Both the position numbers and the translations under genes were made by a program. The notes under the pieces are model-generated. The model was not told the origin of the DNA. It did not search any database and saw nothing but the letters and a program-made list of their open reading frames with translations. DNA of 64,000 nucleotides from Neostapfia colusana (lineage: Eukaryota > Streptophyta > Magnoliopsida > Poales > Poaceae), in contig JASWHV010000011.1 of NCBI GenBank assembly GCA_030760725.1, forward strand, positions 83,305,765-83,369,764. Reading direction: 5' to 3'. This document shows positions 41,416 through 52,129 of the stretch, in pieces; within the stretch, counting starts at the first letter, position 1, and each line of letters begins with the position of its first letter.

Positions 41416-43264
41416 CCAGCTGCGGCACGCCTCCGTGCCTCGAACATACCTCTCGGGGGCCGCCTAGGGTCCGTCAACCCCTTGAAGGCCTTGCCAGAAG
41501 GGGGAGACGCCTTAGGTCATCCAAGGCGAGCCCGGGTCCACCTACCCCTTGAAGGCCTTAGCCAGAAGGGGAGAACTCCCCGGGGGCCCCGGAGAGAAAC
41601 CACGCAGGACCTGATCCAGCATGAAGACAACAACTTCGACAAGACTCGGCTTGCAGGGAACACCCCACAACGCACGGTCTCAGCTAATGCTTTAAGCACT
41701 ACCGCCAAAGAACCAAACGCGACGGGAGCCCGCAAGAGGGCAGCCTGGTGAAGCGGCACGCTATATTCCAAGAAGGATCCATAAGCTCTCCCCCAGCAGG
41801 AAAGGTCCCTTTCGAATCATGAAAGCTGCCACCCCAGGTACACATGCCTTTCAACCGAGAGTGGGATCCATTCCCAAAAATCCTTGCCATGGAGCAACAC
41901 TGTAAGTCCTACTTACTGAGCATTGGTAGAACAGGGTTATTCACTTCTGTAATAGACCCCATAGAACTTAGGAACAAAGCTTGGGGTAGCTAAGTCTCAA
42001 GGGACGGTACAGGACTACGTCCAGTTTAGCCTGGTTCCGACCCTAAGCGCGTAGAGTCTTGCTTCCCTTGTAGACGAGGCGGAACATTGCCCCCACGTAC
42101 AGCCAGAATTCCACCTATGGGCGCGAATACAGAGACCTGTTCTACTTAGCTCCTTCTCATGCGCTCATTTAAATTATGCATTAATTTTTATGATCGCACT
42201 ATCTCTGTATGTTCATCATACGTCTAGCTCCCCCTCTCCTGCGCTCATCCATAGTCGGCATTTGCTATCCTCCCGAAGGCGGTTGCGCTTGAGGCACCTG
42301 CCGATGGCCGAGTGAGTCTCTCGGGCCTCCCCCAGTCAGGTGTTGCGGTGTCAGTTGGTCACCTACAGGGAAGGCCAGCGTTGTGCATGGGGGGTCCAGG
42401 GTGCGTATCCAGCTTAGCCGGCCCAGAGCCCAAAGCATGCGCATCCTGCTCTCCGGTGGTCCAGGGGAGTACGTCCGCTTTGCCTGGTCATGAACCCAAA
42501 GCGCGTGCACTCTGCTTCCCCAGCGCATGGCCCGGTACTAGGGATCGGACGGCCGTACCCGGACCTCGGAGGGAGCCGGAGCTCCGGCGCCTCGTGCACA
42601 GAATTGCCCAAGCCCCGTATAGTGGGTCAGGACCATAAGACGGATAAGACTAGGAGACAGGAGGGGAGGACCCCCCGAGGAGAATTACGTTTCCTCTACC
42701 TGTGTGCAGGACCTTCAGGTTACGGCAACAGGGACTGCATGAAGCGGGGGGAAAGGAGCTACCAGCTACACCGGCCTGGGACTGGAAGGACCGGGACCCG
42801 CCCCTCCAGCAGGGGCGGGGCCCAGGGGCCCCACGTGTCCAGCAGGCCCGGAACTCTCTCCTTCCTTGAGGAGGGCTCCGGGCTCGCCACGTGGCAGGCA
42901 GGAACCGGACCTCCCCCCTCAGCGGGAGGGCTCCGAAAGCCCTACGTGTCCAACATGACCGGAGCTCCCGTCTCTTGAGGAGGAGCTCCGGACCCGCCAC
43001 GTGGCCGGCAGACTTGGAGCCCCCCATAGGGCGAGGTTCGGAGACCTCCGGGGGCCCCTAACACGGTTAGGACCCGGGGAGGGTGTCTGTGCGAAGCTCC
43101 GAGATTGGAAATGGCCTCTGAGTACCTTGCGGAGCTAAGGACTCAGCCAGGCAAAGCCAAGAAGGAGGGAAAAAGCATCAGAGACACAAGTATCCAAGAT
43201 AGTCAAATTAAGCAAGGCTCCTTGAGCTGGACTACAGACTCGATAAAAAAGGGAGAAGCAAGTC
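41416..43264 (+). other. Post-gag region of B2 with residual integrase tail
   Basis: From 41416 to about 41740 there is non-coding sequence with two copies of a CCCCTTGAAGGCCTT...CCAGAAGGGG block (about 41480 and 41555). Near 41790-41900 there is a recognisable trace of the integrase C-terminus (GPFRIMKAA-like). From 41920 the sequence matches the 3' region of B1 and C. 42790-43050 has CACGTGTCC/CACGTGGC blocks. I see no functional pol domain. Confidence 0.75.
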
Positions 43265-44994
43265 CTAAGGACCTCCCGGCTCTCGCCGGAACCTTGCGGC
43301 TACAAGGGCGGCCACATCCTCGACTTCAGCCCTGGCAGCTTCCTCCCGCTCCGCGGCTGGGCCCTCTCTTGCTGGCTCCAGTGAGAAAGAGGGGTCGCGA
43401 CTCTTGAAGCATGCCAGCACATGCGAGGCGACCTCTAAAGCTAAGACGCGGCCCTCGGCTTCAAGCTTGCTGGCGACCACCGAGTCGAGTCTGTCCAGCT
43501 TGGCGCCGATCGACTCCAATGCAGGGATCACCTATGCCACCTGCAATGCGGGAGTTGCGGCCCTCACCGGACTGAAGCCAAGAGGGATCAGGGCGGACCC
43601 CGCTCGATCCACGAAGCTTGAGACCGCAAGGGCCTCGGAGGACCATAGGGCTGAGAGCTCCTCCACCTCACGGCGGGCCGCCCGCAGAGCCTCCAGGTTC
43701 CTCTCAGAGAATTCCTTCTCCTTGGCCGCCAGGGAACTCTCCCGAAGACGGAGAGTCTCGGCTAGCCGCTCCAACTCAGCGGCCTTGAAGCCGGCAGTCA
43801 ACTCCAGGTCCAAGACCACCCGGCGATCATGGGAGACCTGTTCATCCCTCAAGTCAAGGTCTGCCTTCAGAATCCCCAGCTCCTCCATCCGAGCTCAGAG
43901 GTCATCCTCGCCCACGGCCAGCTGCGCGGCGACCCTCTCTGCCTCAGCTGCCACGGAACGCTCCCGCTCCTCAACGGCGAGTTCACGGCGCTCCAACCGC
44001 TGCCGTATTTCCACAGCAGCAGAGAGGCTCTCTTCGGCCCGGGCGTGAGCCTCCAGGGCCTCCCTGTTGATCCGCCGCGACTGGGTGTCCATGCGGTCAA
44101 CAGCCCGCTTCATCCGGTCGACGAGCGTTTCCCGGAAGTCGAGCAACTCCCGCCTGGAGTCGAGCTCGCTCTTAACCTTCGCGGTCCTCTCCCGCAAAAG
44201 GTTCCCCCAGGTGAGGAGGCGGTCCTGTTCAACCGTATACTCCTCCCGCTCGTGCCCTAGTGCAGCAAGACCTGCCGGACGCTCGACTCGGCAAGCGCGA
44301 AGGCGTCCGCCAGAGGCAATGGAGCAACAGAGGCTGGGGCAGTCCCTCCGACCTCCTCCATTACCTCATCCTCGGGAAGAGCCGACGCGCCAGCAGCCGA
44401 GACGAGACGCCGATCAGGAGAAACTGGCCCAGCGGCCCTGGCAGCCAGGCCAGCCGGGCTCTCTTCAGCTTCAGGCTCCTTGACCTGAGGAGAGGGACGA
44501 GCCGGGGAAGACGGTGCTGGAGAAGAAGCCAGGCCGCCTAGTGCAGGATCAACCTGTGCTGGCTCGGGGGCCACGGTGGCTGTCTCGGCAGGAAGAGACG
44601 ACGCCGCCGCGGAGTCTGGGCACACCGGAACAGGAGAAGTCCGCGCTGGCCTGGGGGCCGCAGCAGTTGCCCCTGGCTCCGAGCGCATCGGCACAGATTC
44701 CCCGCAAGACGGGGAAGGCCGGGAAGCGCGGACACTCCAGCGGGCTCTAAACCCCGACTTCCGAGCCAGGGTAGGATTTCCAGAGCCCGCTACCGTCTCC
44801 GACGACCGCTCCGCAGTCGCTTGGACTGGCGGAACAGAGGACGCCTCAGAGGCTTCCCCCAGCACATCAGCCCGGGGCCTCTTCGAGTCGCCACCGGAGG
44901 GAGTGTCAGGCACCCCAGAATCCCGACTTGGCACCGGCGCCGTTGCTGGAGGAGATCGAGCGCGTTTCTTCTCTGGCAGCGGGTTGGAAGCCAT
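43265..44994 (-). pseudogene. Broken antisense gene of B2
   Basis: Homologous to the middle and end of the antisense gene in C. ATG 44994 begins MASNPLPEKKRARSP. A proline/serine/alanine-rich frame runs to a stop at 44257-44259. A frameshift near 44250 is followed by the coiled-coil part, interrupted by stops at 43895-43897 and 43532-43534, ending at 43265. The C-terminal tail with EVEDVAALVAARF is well kept. The N-terminal domain found in C (46589-46921) is absent, and no intron is apparent where C has one. Confidence 0.72.
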
Positions 44995-45484
44995 GGCAAG
45001 GGAGAGCTCAAAGGAAAGAGAGCAAAAGCGCAAGAGTCCAAGAAGAAACGCAGAGAAGTGCGAAGGGAAGCTACAATGTGGGTGAGACCCCCTCTAAAAA
45101 GCTTCCCGGTGCAGTTCCAAGCGATTCGGAACTCTTCGAATACCCCGCACCCGCAACTGCTTCGGTTCCTAGACCGAGTGCCGATGACGGGTGGGCCCAA
45201 GCCGCTTAACTGGAGCGGGGGGGCAAGGAGTCAGTCTCCTAAGAAGATGAGCCAGCAAGGCCCTTCGGCGGTTCCCGAAGAAAGCGCCGCAACATGCAGA
45301 AGTGGCAGCCTTGGGAACCGCCGCAGTAAAAGCAATCATCAAGTGAGCGCACGCTCGCACGACCCCGTGGCCGTTCGTGCTCCGGCAGCGGTCAAGTCGG
45401 GACTTAGAGAAAGTGCGCGGATCGGAAGAGACGGAGGTCCCACCTCGGGCTCGCTATCTCCCCCGAGATGGGCCCGGAGGCCAC
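44995..45484 (+). other. Right end of the B2 internal region, with polypurine tract
   Basis: Non-coding. The left part lies upstream of the antisense gene start and could hold its promoter; I see no clear TATA box for it. The last about 155 bp is shared with B1 and ends GGGCCCGGAGGCCAC against the LTR. Confidence 0.7.
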
Positions 45485-46583
45485 TGTCGGTACCTGAGAT
45501 ATGGGGTACCCCCGCGCACAGGGTAAAATGCCTAAGGTGCTCGCCCTTCTCCGCAGGGAGAGCTCCGAAGGCACCACGCGTCTGGCGGGGCCGGACCTCC
45601 CTCTCCTCAGAGGAGAGCTCCAGGCCCGCCACGTAGCATACAGAAGCCGGACCTCCCCTCCGCGGGAGAGAGGTCCAAAGACGCCACGCGTCCAGCGGGG
45701 CCGGACCTCCCTCTCCTCAGAGGTGAGCTCCGGGCCCGCCACATGGCATGCAGAAGCGGGACCTCCCCCTCCGCGGGAGAGAGGTCCGAAGGCGCCATGC
45801 GTCCAGCGGGGCCGGACCTCCCTCTCCTGAGAGAAGAGCTCCGGACCCGCCACGTGGCTAGAAGAACGGTGCTGCCTGCCCCCGAGCGGTGGGCAGCGGG
45901 CGTAAAGGCGCCCCTCACCTTGCCCGTACAAGGTATTCAAGGCCCGCGTCTTCCCAAGACGCGGAAACACGGAGCACGCGCCTGTCAGGTGCCGTTGCGT
46001 CCAGTCGCATCACAGACTGGCGCGCGGTGTCAGAACCTGACAGGTAATAAACGCCGCGACAAGACATCCCATGCCGCCTGCGCCGTCATCAACCACTATG
46101 ACTAGTGCGCGGAATGGGCAGGGCGGCAAAAGGAAGACTCAGAAGCCTTCGACCGGAGGGAACCACCGGCATAACTACAGATACGGTAGATAATAGACAA
46201 TCTTCCCGGGACCACCTGTCGGGTCCTGGCTTCCCTTGTAAGCCGCCCGAGCCTTGGACTATAAAAGGCTCGGGTAGGCGTCGATAGCGAGGGTTCGCAT
46301 TCTGCAACTCATACGCCAGCCATACACTCTCAAGCTGTAACTCACCCCCAAGCTCAGGCCCCCGGCCCTGAGCAGCAAGCAATACAGCGAGCTCCATAGC
46401 TCGCCGTGGACGTAGGGTTTTACGCTCCGGCGGCCTGAACCACGTAAAACTCCCCATGTCAAGCTCTCACTAACTCGTCCGTCTGCGCAAGCTCTCCGCT
46501 AGGAACTAGCCCCTCCGAAAAAAAGAACCTCCGCGGGCTGCCCAGTGCAGGCCCGGGGGAAGTGTCGATCGCACACTTCGACA
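45485..46583 (+). repeat. 3' LTR of B2 (1,099 bp)
   Basis: It begins TGTCGGTACC and ends CACTTCGACA, followed by ACCAC and the antisense gene of C. It has one extra A in an A-run compared with the 5' LTR. Confidence 0.94.
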
Positions 46584-46588
46584 ACCAC

Positions 46589-46921
46589 CCAGCTCTCCCT
46601 CCAGTTTTCCCACCTTGATGCGCTGAATGGCAGAAGGTACCCAGAGACCTTTGGGTCCTTGCAGCGGTGCTGGAAGTAGTATGCCCCCATCTGAGTCTTC
46701 GAGCCACGCCCAGTCGTCCGCAACACAAAGAAATAGCGGAAGAGCGTCACAGAAGCGTGCACCCCCACAAACATCTCGCAGAAGTGGACGAAGACAGCAG
46801 CCATTGCAAAGGAGTTGGGAGAAAGATGGTGGAGCTGGAGCCCATATGTCTCCAGCAGTGTGACAAAGAAGGAAGAAATCGGCGGAACGAACCCCGCCAG
46901 AGCATAAGCAGTGAAGAAGAC
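46589..46921 (-). pseudogene. Antisense gene of C: N-terminal piece
   Basis: The minus-strand frame from 46921 to 46589 (111 codons) encodes FFTAYALAGFVPP..., FVHFCEMFVGV and FRYFFVLRTTG. I recognise this as the Pfam family called putative gypsy type transposon (PF04195, from memory). It is cut at the left by B2 and is in phase with 38505 onward. At its own start it abuts the first base of the C LTR (46922), so the true N-terminus is missing. Confidence 0.78.
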
Positions 46922-47774
46922 TGTCGGTACCTGAGATATGGGGTACCCCCGTGCACAGGGTAAAATGCCTAAGGTACTCGCCCTTCTCCGCAGGGAGAGC
47001 TCCGAAGGCGCCACGCGTCCGGCGGGGCCGGACCTCCCTCTCCTCAGAGGAGAGCTCCGGGCCCGCCACGTGGCATACAGAAGCCGGACCTCCCCCTTCG
47101 CGGGAGAGAGGTCCGAAGACACCACGCGTCCAGCGGGGCCGGACCTCCCTCTCCGCAGAGGAGAGCTCCGGGCCCGCCACATGGCATACAGAGGCTGGAC
47201 CTCCCCCTCCGCGGGGAGAGGTCCGGAGGCTCCACGTGCCCCGCAGGCCGGACCCTTCTCCCCTCAGAGAAGGACTCCGGACCCGCCACGTGGCCAGAAG
47301 AACAGTGCTGCCTGCCCCCGAGCGGTAGGCGGCGGGCGTAAAGGCGCCCCTCACCTTGCCCGTACAAGGTCTTCAAGGACCGCGTCTTCCCAAGACGCGG
47401 AAAAGCGGAGCACGCGTCTGTCAGGTGCCGTTGCGCCCAGTCGCATCACAGACTGGCGCGCGGTGTCAGGACCTGCCAGCTAATAAACGCCGCGACAAGA
47501 CATCCCATGCCGCCTGCGCCGTCATCAACCACTACGACTAGCATGCGGCATGGGCAGGGCGGCAAGATGAAGACTCAGAAGCCTTCGACCAGAGGCAACT
47601 ACCGGCGTAACTACAGATACGGTAGATAACAAGAAATCTTCCCGGGACCACCTGTCAGGTCCCGGCTCCCCTTGTAAGCCGCCCGAGTCTTGGACTATAA
47701 AAGGCTCGGGCAGGCGTCGTTAGCAAGGGTTGGCACTCTAGCCATTCGCACCCAAGGTGTAACTCTCCCCCAAG
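46922..47774 (+). repeat. 3' LTR of C, left part
   Basis: A Tat LTR beginning TGTCGGTACC, with U3 CACGTGG repeats and the TATA box ACTATAAAAG near 47695-47704. T2 interrupts it at CCAAG (47770-47774). It is not preceded by the usual GGGCCCGGGGGCCAC tract. Confidence 0.9.
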
Positions 47775-50700
47775 TGTAAAGGTCCCAAAAATGTGAATAC
47801 AAAGAAACATGAGTTTGCACAAATGTTGGAGTCATGTGTATGAAAAAAGGGGCTTAGTTGAAACTTTTTCCCACATATGATAACATTGGTGAGAATTCTT
47901 CTAAACAAACTTAGGGTTACTGCATGGATGGACCTCATGTAGATTAAAACCCCAGAAATGAAGAGGTCAAGTGCAAGGGAAGGGTTTAAAAATCAGAGAT
48001 GGACTAAAGGTAAATTCAAACTTCAAGTGAGGGAAAGACACAATGAGAAATTCAAAACTGTTGTGTCCAAACTATTGTTTGCAGCAGCTAACACAAGGAT
48101 CAAGTGGCATATTTGGATTCCTTAGGTCCAAATTAGTGGGGAGGCAAAGTTTCATTAATTTTTGAAAAGATTGCTGCCCATTTTTCCAAAGGGAGTGAAA
48201 TGTGCAAAGAATTCAAATGAACATTTGAATTTGCATGGAATTTGTCCAAACTTGTCAAATGAGCTCAGTTTCCAATTTTCAAACAATTGGGTTGGATAAT
48301 TGTCAAACTTTGGAGATATTTGGAGGAAAGAGGTACTGAATTGTGGGGCCCACATGTCATTGGGGGAAATGAGTGTGCAAAAGATCTTCAGCTCAGGCGG
48401 TGCACGGTCTCTGTTTTTTTCCTCCTCGCGAAGTCATCGCGCCACCGAGACCGCCTCGGTCCTTCTCACCGTGCGACACCGGGGCAAGGCCGACGCCACC
48501 TCTCCCTCGCGAACTCGGTGCTGGCGAGCTGGTTTCCCCCCTCCTTATCACGCAGCTCGCGCGTTGTCTTCGGTTCCCACTCTCGCGCGCACAACAGGAA
48601 CCTCCCGGCGCCGTTTCTCGTTCTGCCTGTTGCAAACCGCGTCGCCCCCTCCACTGCCCGAGTGATCCACGGAAGAAGTGAGCGCCAGCGTGTGCTCTAG
48701 TGACCCATCGCTCTACTCCGTGGCGTTGCTCCATCGTTTGATCACAATTTGACGAATTCCACCGGGCACCGAGGCTCACCATCGGGAAACTGAGCTGGTC
48801 TCACGTGGACAGCCCCACCGAGAGCTTCTCAGGCCCGAGCTAGAGCGCCCTCGGATGCGCTGGGAGCCCCTGATGCTCATCCCCGAAGCTCAAGCCATGA
48901 GATGATCTACCGGGCTCGAATTTGGGAAAAGATCGCCGTCGGGCACCATCCGACCTTCTGATACGGTAATACCAAATTCGATCGTCCCTCTCGTTCTTAG
49001 GCCGTCAAATCTTGCACACATGAGCTGGGCTAGCCGGCGATCTTTTGCCCTTTTTCAACCAATGCCTGAAAACCATTGTGCACGACGTATTTCACACTTT
49101 TTCCACGGCGGTTATGGTGGGGCGGTTCGGGCTGCCGATCAGAGCTAGGTTAGGGCCATTTGCAGGCTGCTTCACCACCCGGACGATCCTCCCTGGCATC
49201 CACTGGTGCTGTAGCGCCGTTCCACCGAGGTCTGGGCAGGCTAGGATGACCGGGCGACGTTGCCGAACCGGTCCAGAGCCGCCGCGCCGTGGCCAGCTAG
49301 GTTAGAGCCATCGCCGGCCGGGGAAGAGGGTTCCATCGTGTTCAGCACGTGAAATAAGGCCCTAGCGGCGAGGGAGGGCTCGGGGGATGGCCGGGAGGCC
49401 GGGATCCGTCGAACTCCGGCGAGCCCGGCGGCGCGCGGGCGCGGGGGCCGGAGGTAGAAGACGACCCGGTGGGTCCCGCCCGTCAGCAACGGTTTTTCAA
49501 ATATTTGATCGGCTGTGGCGCAGGGATCTGGTGTGGTGGCGCGGGAAATACCCTGTAGCCCCGTGTGGCTTGCCTCAGCGAGTGACACCTGTCCCTGGAC
49601 CCACTGACATTATTTGAACATTTTGGGGAATTTCAGTTTTCAGTTCAAACTTTGAATAGCCACAACTTTGGGTAGGGGAATCCAAAAATTGTCAAACAAA
49701 TTTTATTGGATTCCTCTGATAGAGTACTATCCAAATATGGAACCCAATTTGTATGAAACCCTTTATTTAATTCTGTAAAATTCTTTAAATCTTTTTAGCA
49801 AAAGAATTTTAGAGTGAGTTTGGTTAATCCAAAAATTCTCAAATTTTGCCAGAATAGTCTTTAGAGTATTAGTGAACCTCTATAAAAGTTTCAGATCAAC
49901 TTGGGTTGATTTGATCAGGGAAATTTAGATTTGAATATGCTGTATTCAAATAATACAGAAACAATTTCAGAGAATTTCCAAAACTTGGAAATTCAGTTCT
50001 GGGCAGATCTTAGCTCCAAAAATGCTAGGAATATTCATGCAAACTCTATGAACTATAATTGAAATTGTAGTTCACTAAGTTTTGCATGAACATGGGTGGG
50101 ATCTCAGAATTAATTCTTCTTTGCTTAATTGCTTAGAAAATTATTCTGAACAAACCACTCAATGAAAAGTGCTAATTTTTGGTCCATAGGACTTTCTTGT
50201 GACAAGGAACTCACATGAAAATTCTCAGCTCTATTGGAGCCCTGGATCACCCCTGTTCTTTTTAACCTCTTTAGTTGATCAATATAGAAGAGGGGGAAAA
50301 CCACTTAGCATTTAATCATGTGTTTAGATTCAAACCTAAACCACTAGTACCAGTGTCATTTTAAATTCTTAAACAGAGTTCCAATTTTTGAAAACCTGTT
50401 ATTAGGACTTGTAGCAAAGTCTTTACAATTAAACGATATGCATATTCATCACGTGTAGTATCTACGTGGAGGAGTTGAAGTCATCAGAGTAGAAATCAAG
50501 GAAGGAGGAAAGAGGTTGATCAAGCACCAAGTGGTCTTCACTAACTGCATATATATATAAGTCACCTGCAAAACAAAGGCAAGCCCCGGTTTGCATCAAA
50601 TTTACAAGTTTTTATTTGTATTCACTTCATACGTCTAGTATTATATTTATTGCATTACGTCTAGATGGTATGAAACCCCAAATGCATGACCCAGAAAACC

Positions 50701-52114
50701 CTGGAGTTTAATGTAGGATAGGTTATCAATTAATTATAACTGTTGTTCTCAATAAAAGTGGATTAAAAAAGACATAACTCGAGTAGGCAGATTCCTACTC
50801 GTGAAATGGGATTAAGGGGGATCAATCAGAAGAGTTGGGAATTGATCCTTATAATTGGGAATGGAGACCGGGCAGTGGATGGAAGGTCAAGGACGTGGTC
50901 CTGTGAGCCTAGTCTATGTCTGAGTCGATTAAGACCCGTTCTCGTGTGCGGCCCCGCTGGACATGTTTGAGTTGTGTACCGGATGCATACTGGCTATATG
51001 GGACCTAGAAAACCGATGTAACATGTTAACCTGGGTGTCGAGGTATACCTCACCGTCTGATGCCGATGCTGAAAGGATAGAGAAGTCGGCTCTACGAGGG
51101 TTTGCCGTAGAGAGACTTAATCCCAGTCGGTGGGACCGGTTCGACATTTGGGTGTCGTGCGAAAGGTGGCCACGTACGACGTCAGTGACGGTTGCTGTGT
51201 GCAACGTCGAGTACGGGCGTACGTGTCGTGTCAGCCGGGTGTTTTTGATTGTAATCACCGTCGCTCGCGGTAGTGAGCATACTTGTACACTGAGTCGTGA
51301 GGTAGTAATAAACTGGGAAACATTTAATATGCTTCGTGGGTAAGCCTCATAATGGAGATGAGGAACGAGCAACACTTCACTAAATTTAATTTCCACCTTG
51401 GGCTAGTAGCGTCGAGGCAAAGCGTTTCTTGTTTGATTGTGGAGTCTCGACGTTAATGGCGCAAGGTCCGTTTGAGTCTAGGATAGCTCACTAAAGTTAC
51501 TTTCACCTCGGGCAAGTGACATCGAGATGAAGCGTTTCTTGTTTGATTGTGGAGTCTCGATGTAAGTTGCGCGAGGGCTATAAAAGTTGCTTAAAACTTG
51601 AAGTAAGGACTCCCCTTTAGCTTAAAATCATTGTTTGTGCAAACCTCTGTAATCAGCCCTCTATTTCTATCATGTAGAGTTTCATGGCTAGGGTGACGGG
51701 TCAGTCTTGCTGAGCTTCATGCTCACAGATACTGCATAAGTTGTTTTGCAGGTAATAACTGTAGGCTGTTATGTATGGGTGCCCGATGAGGCTCGGAACT
51801 CCCCGAGTGGTGAACTCATGGCAACCCCTGCCGCTGCTATCATGACAGTGTTGCTAGCGAGAAGGATCCGCGGGCTGGACACCTTCTCTGTTGCTTAGCA
51901 TAGGTATGAGACGTGAGTTGTAATAGTTTTCCGCTGTAGCATATTTTTGAGAAGTATTTGTAAAATCAACACTTTGTAAGCTTCCGCTTGTTTTATGTAA
52001 TATGATGCTTTATTATGTGTGCTGTTGGGTGCCGCATCGCACGGCACCACCCAATGCGATTCCCGGGCGAGGTGCTCCGTCCCCGTGAGTAATCGGGACG
52101 GCGGGGTCCCCACA
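47775..52114 (+). repeat. 5' LTR of T2 (4,340 bp)
   Basis: It starts TGTAAAGGTCCC and ends GTCCCCACA. It contains a GC-rich block (about 48400-49570), AT-rich flanks, and a TATA box at 51579-51585 preceded by two copies of a 110-bp promoter-side repeat. AATAAA-like signals occur downstream. No conserved protein is encoded. Confidence 0.95.
51421..51585 (+). promoter_or_regulatory. Core promoter of T2: duplicated element plus TATA box
   Basis: GTTTCTTGTTTGATTGTGG occurs in the two copies beginning at 51421 and 51531, 110 bp apart, followed by GGGCTATAAAAG with TATAAAA at 51579-51585. The 3' LTR keeps the same layout, with TATAAAA at 62241-62247. T1 keeps one copy of the motif at 7500-7520. 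Confidence 0.7.
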
Positions 52115-52117
52115 GCG

Positions 52118-52129
52118 TGGTATCAGAGC
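52118..52129 (+). other. Primer binding site of T2 (tRNA-iMet type)
   Basis: TGGTATCAGAGC, three bases (GCG) after the LTR end. Confidence 0.95.

Larger units (their letters stand above)
38506..46583 (+). mobile_element. B2: gag-only non-autonomous Tat element (8.08 kb)
   Basis: Two Tat LTRs (38506-39603, 1,098 bp; 45485-46583, 1,099 bp) are flanked by ACCAC on both sides (38501-38505 and 46584-46588). Inside are an intact primer site, an intact 584-codon gag, a trace of the pol end, a long 3' region, a broken antisense gene and a polypurine tract. Protease, RT, RNase H and integrase are missing. LTRs differ by about 2% by my eye count. This is the layout called TR-GAG in plants. Confidence 0.94.

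Noticed and set aside
41416..41760. The repeated CCCCTTGAAGGCCTT block after B2 gag as a terminator or structured RNA
   Set aside because: Only two imperfect copies, and I could not form a convincing stem-loop by eye.
50929..51396. A 155-codon minus ORF in the 5' LTR of T2, repeated at 61591-62058 in the 3' LTR
   Set aside because: It is present twice only because the LTR is. An overlapping plus-strand ORF covers the same bases, no family is recognisable, and it lies in U3 just upstream of the promoter.
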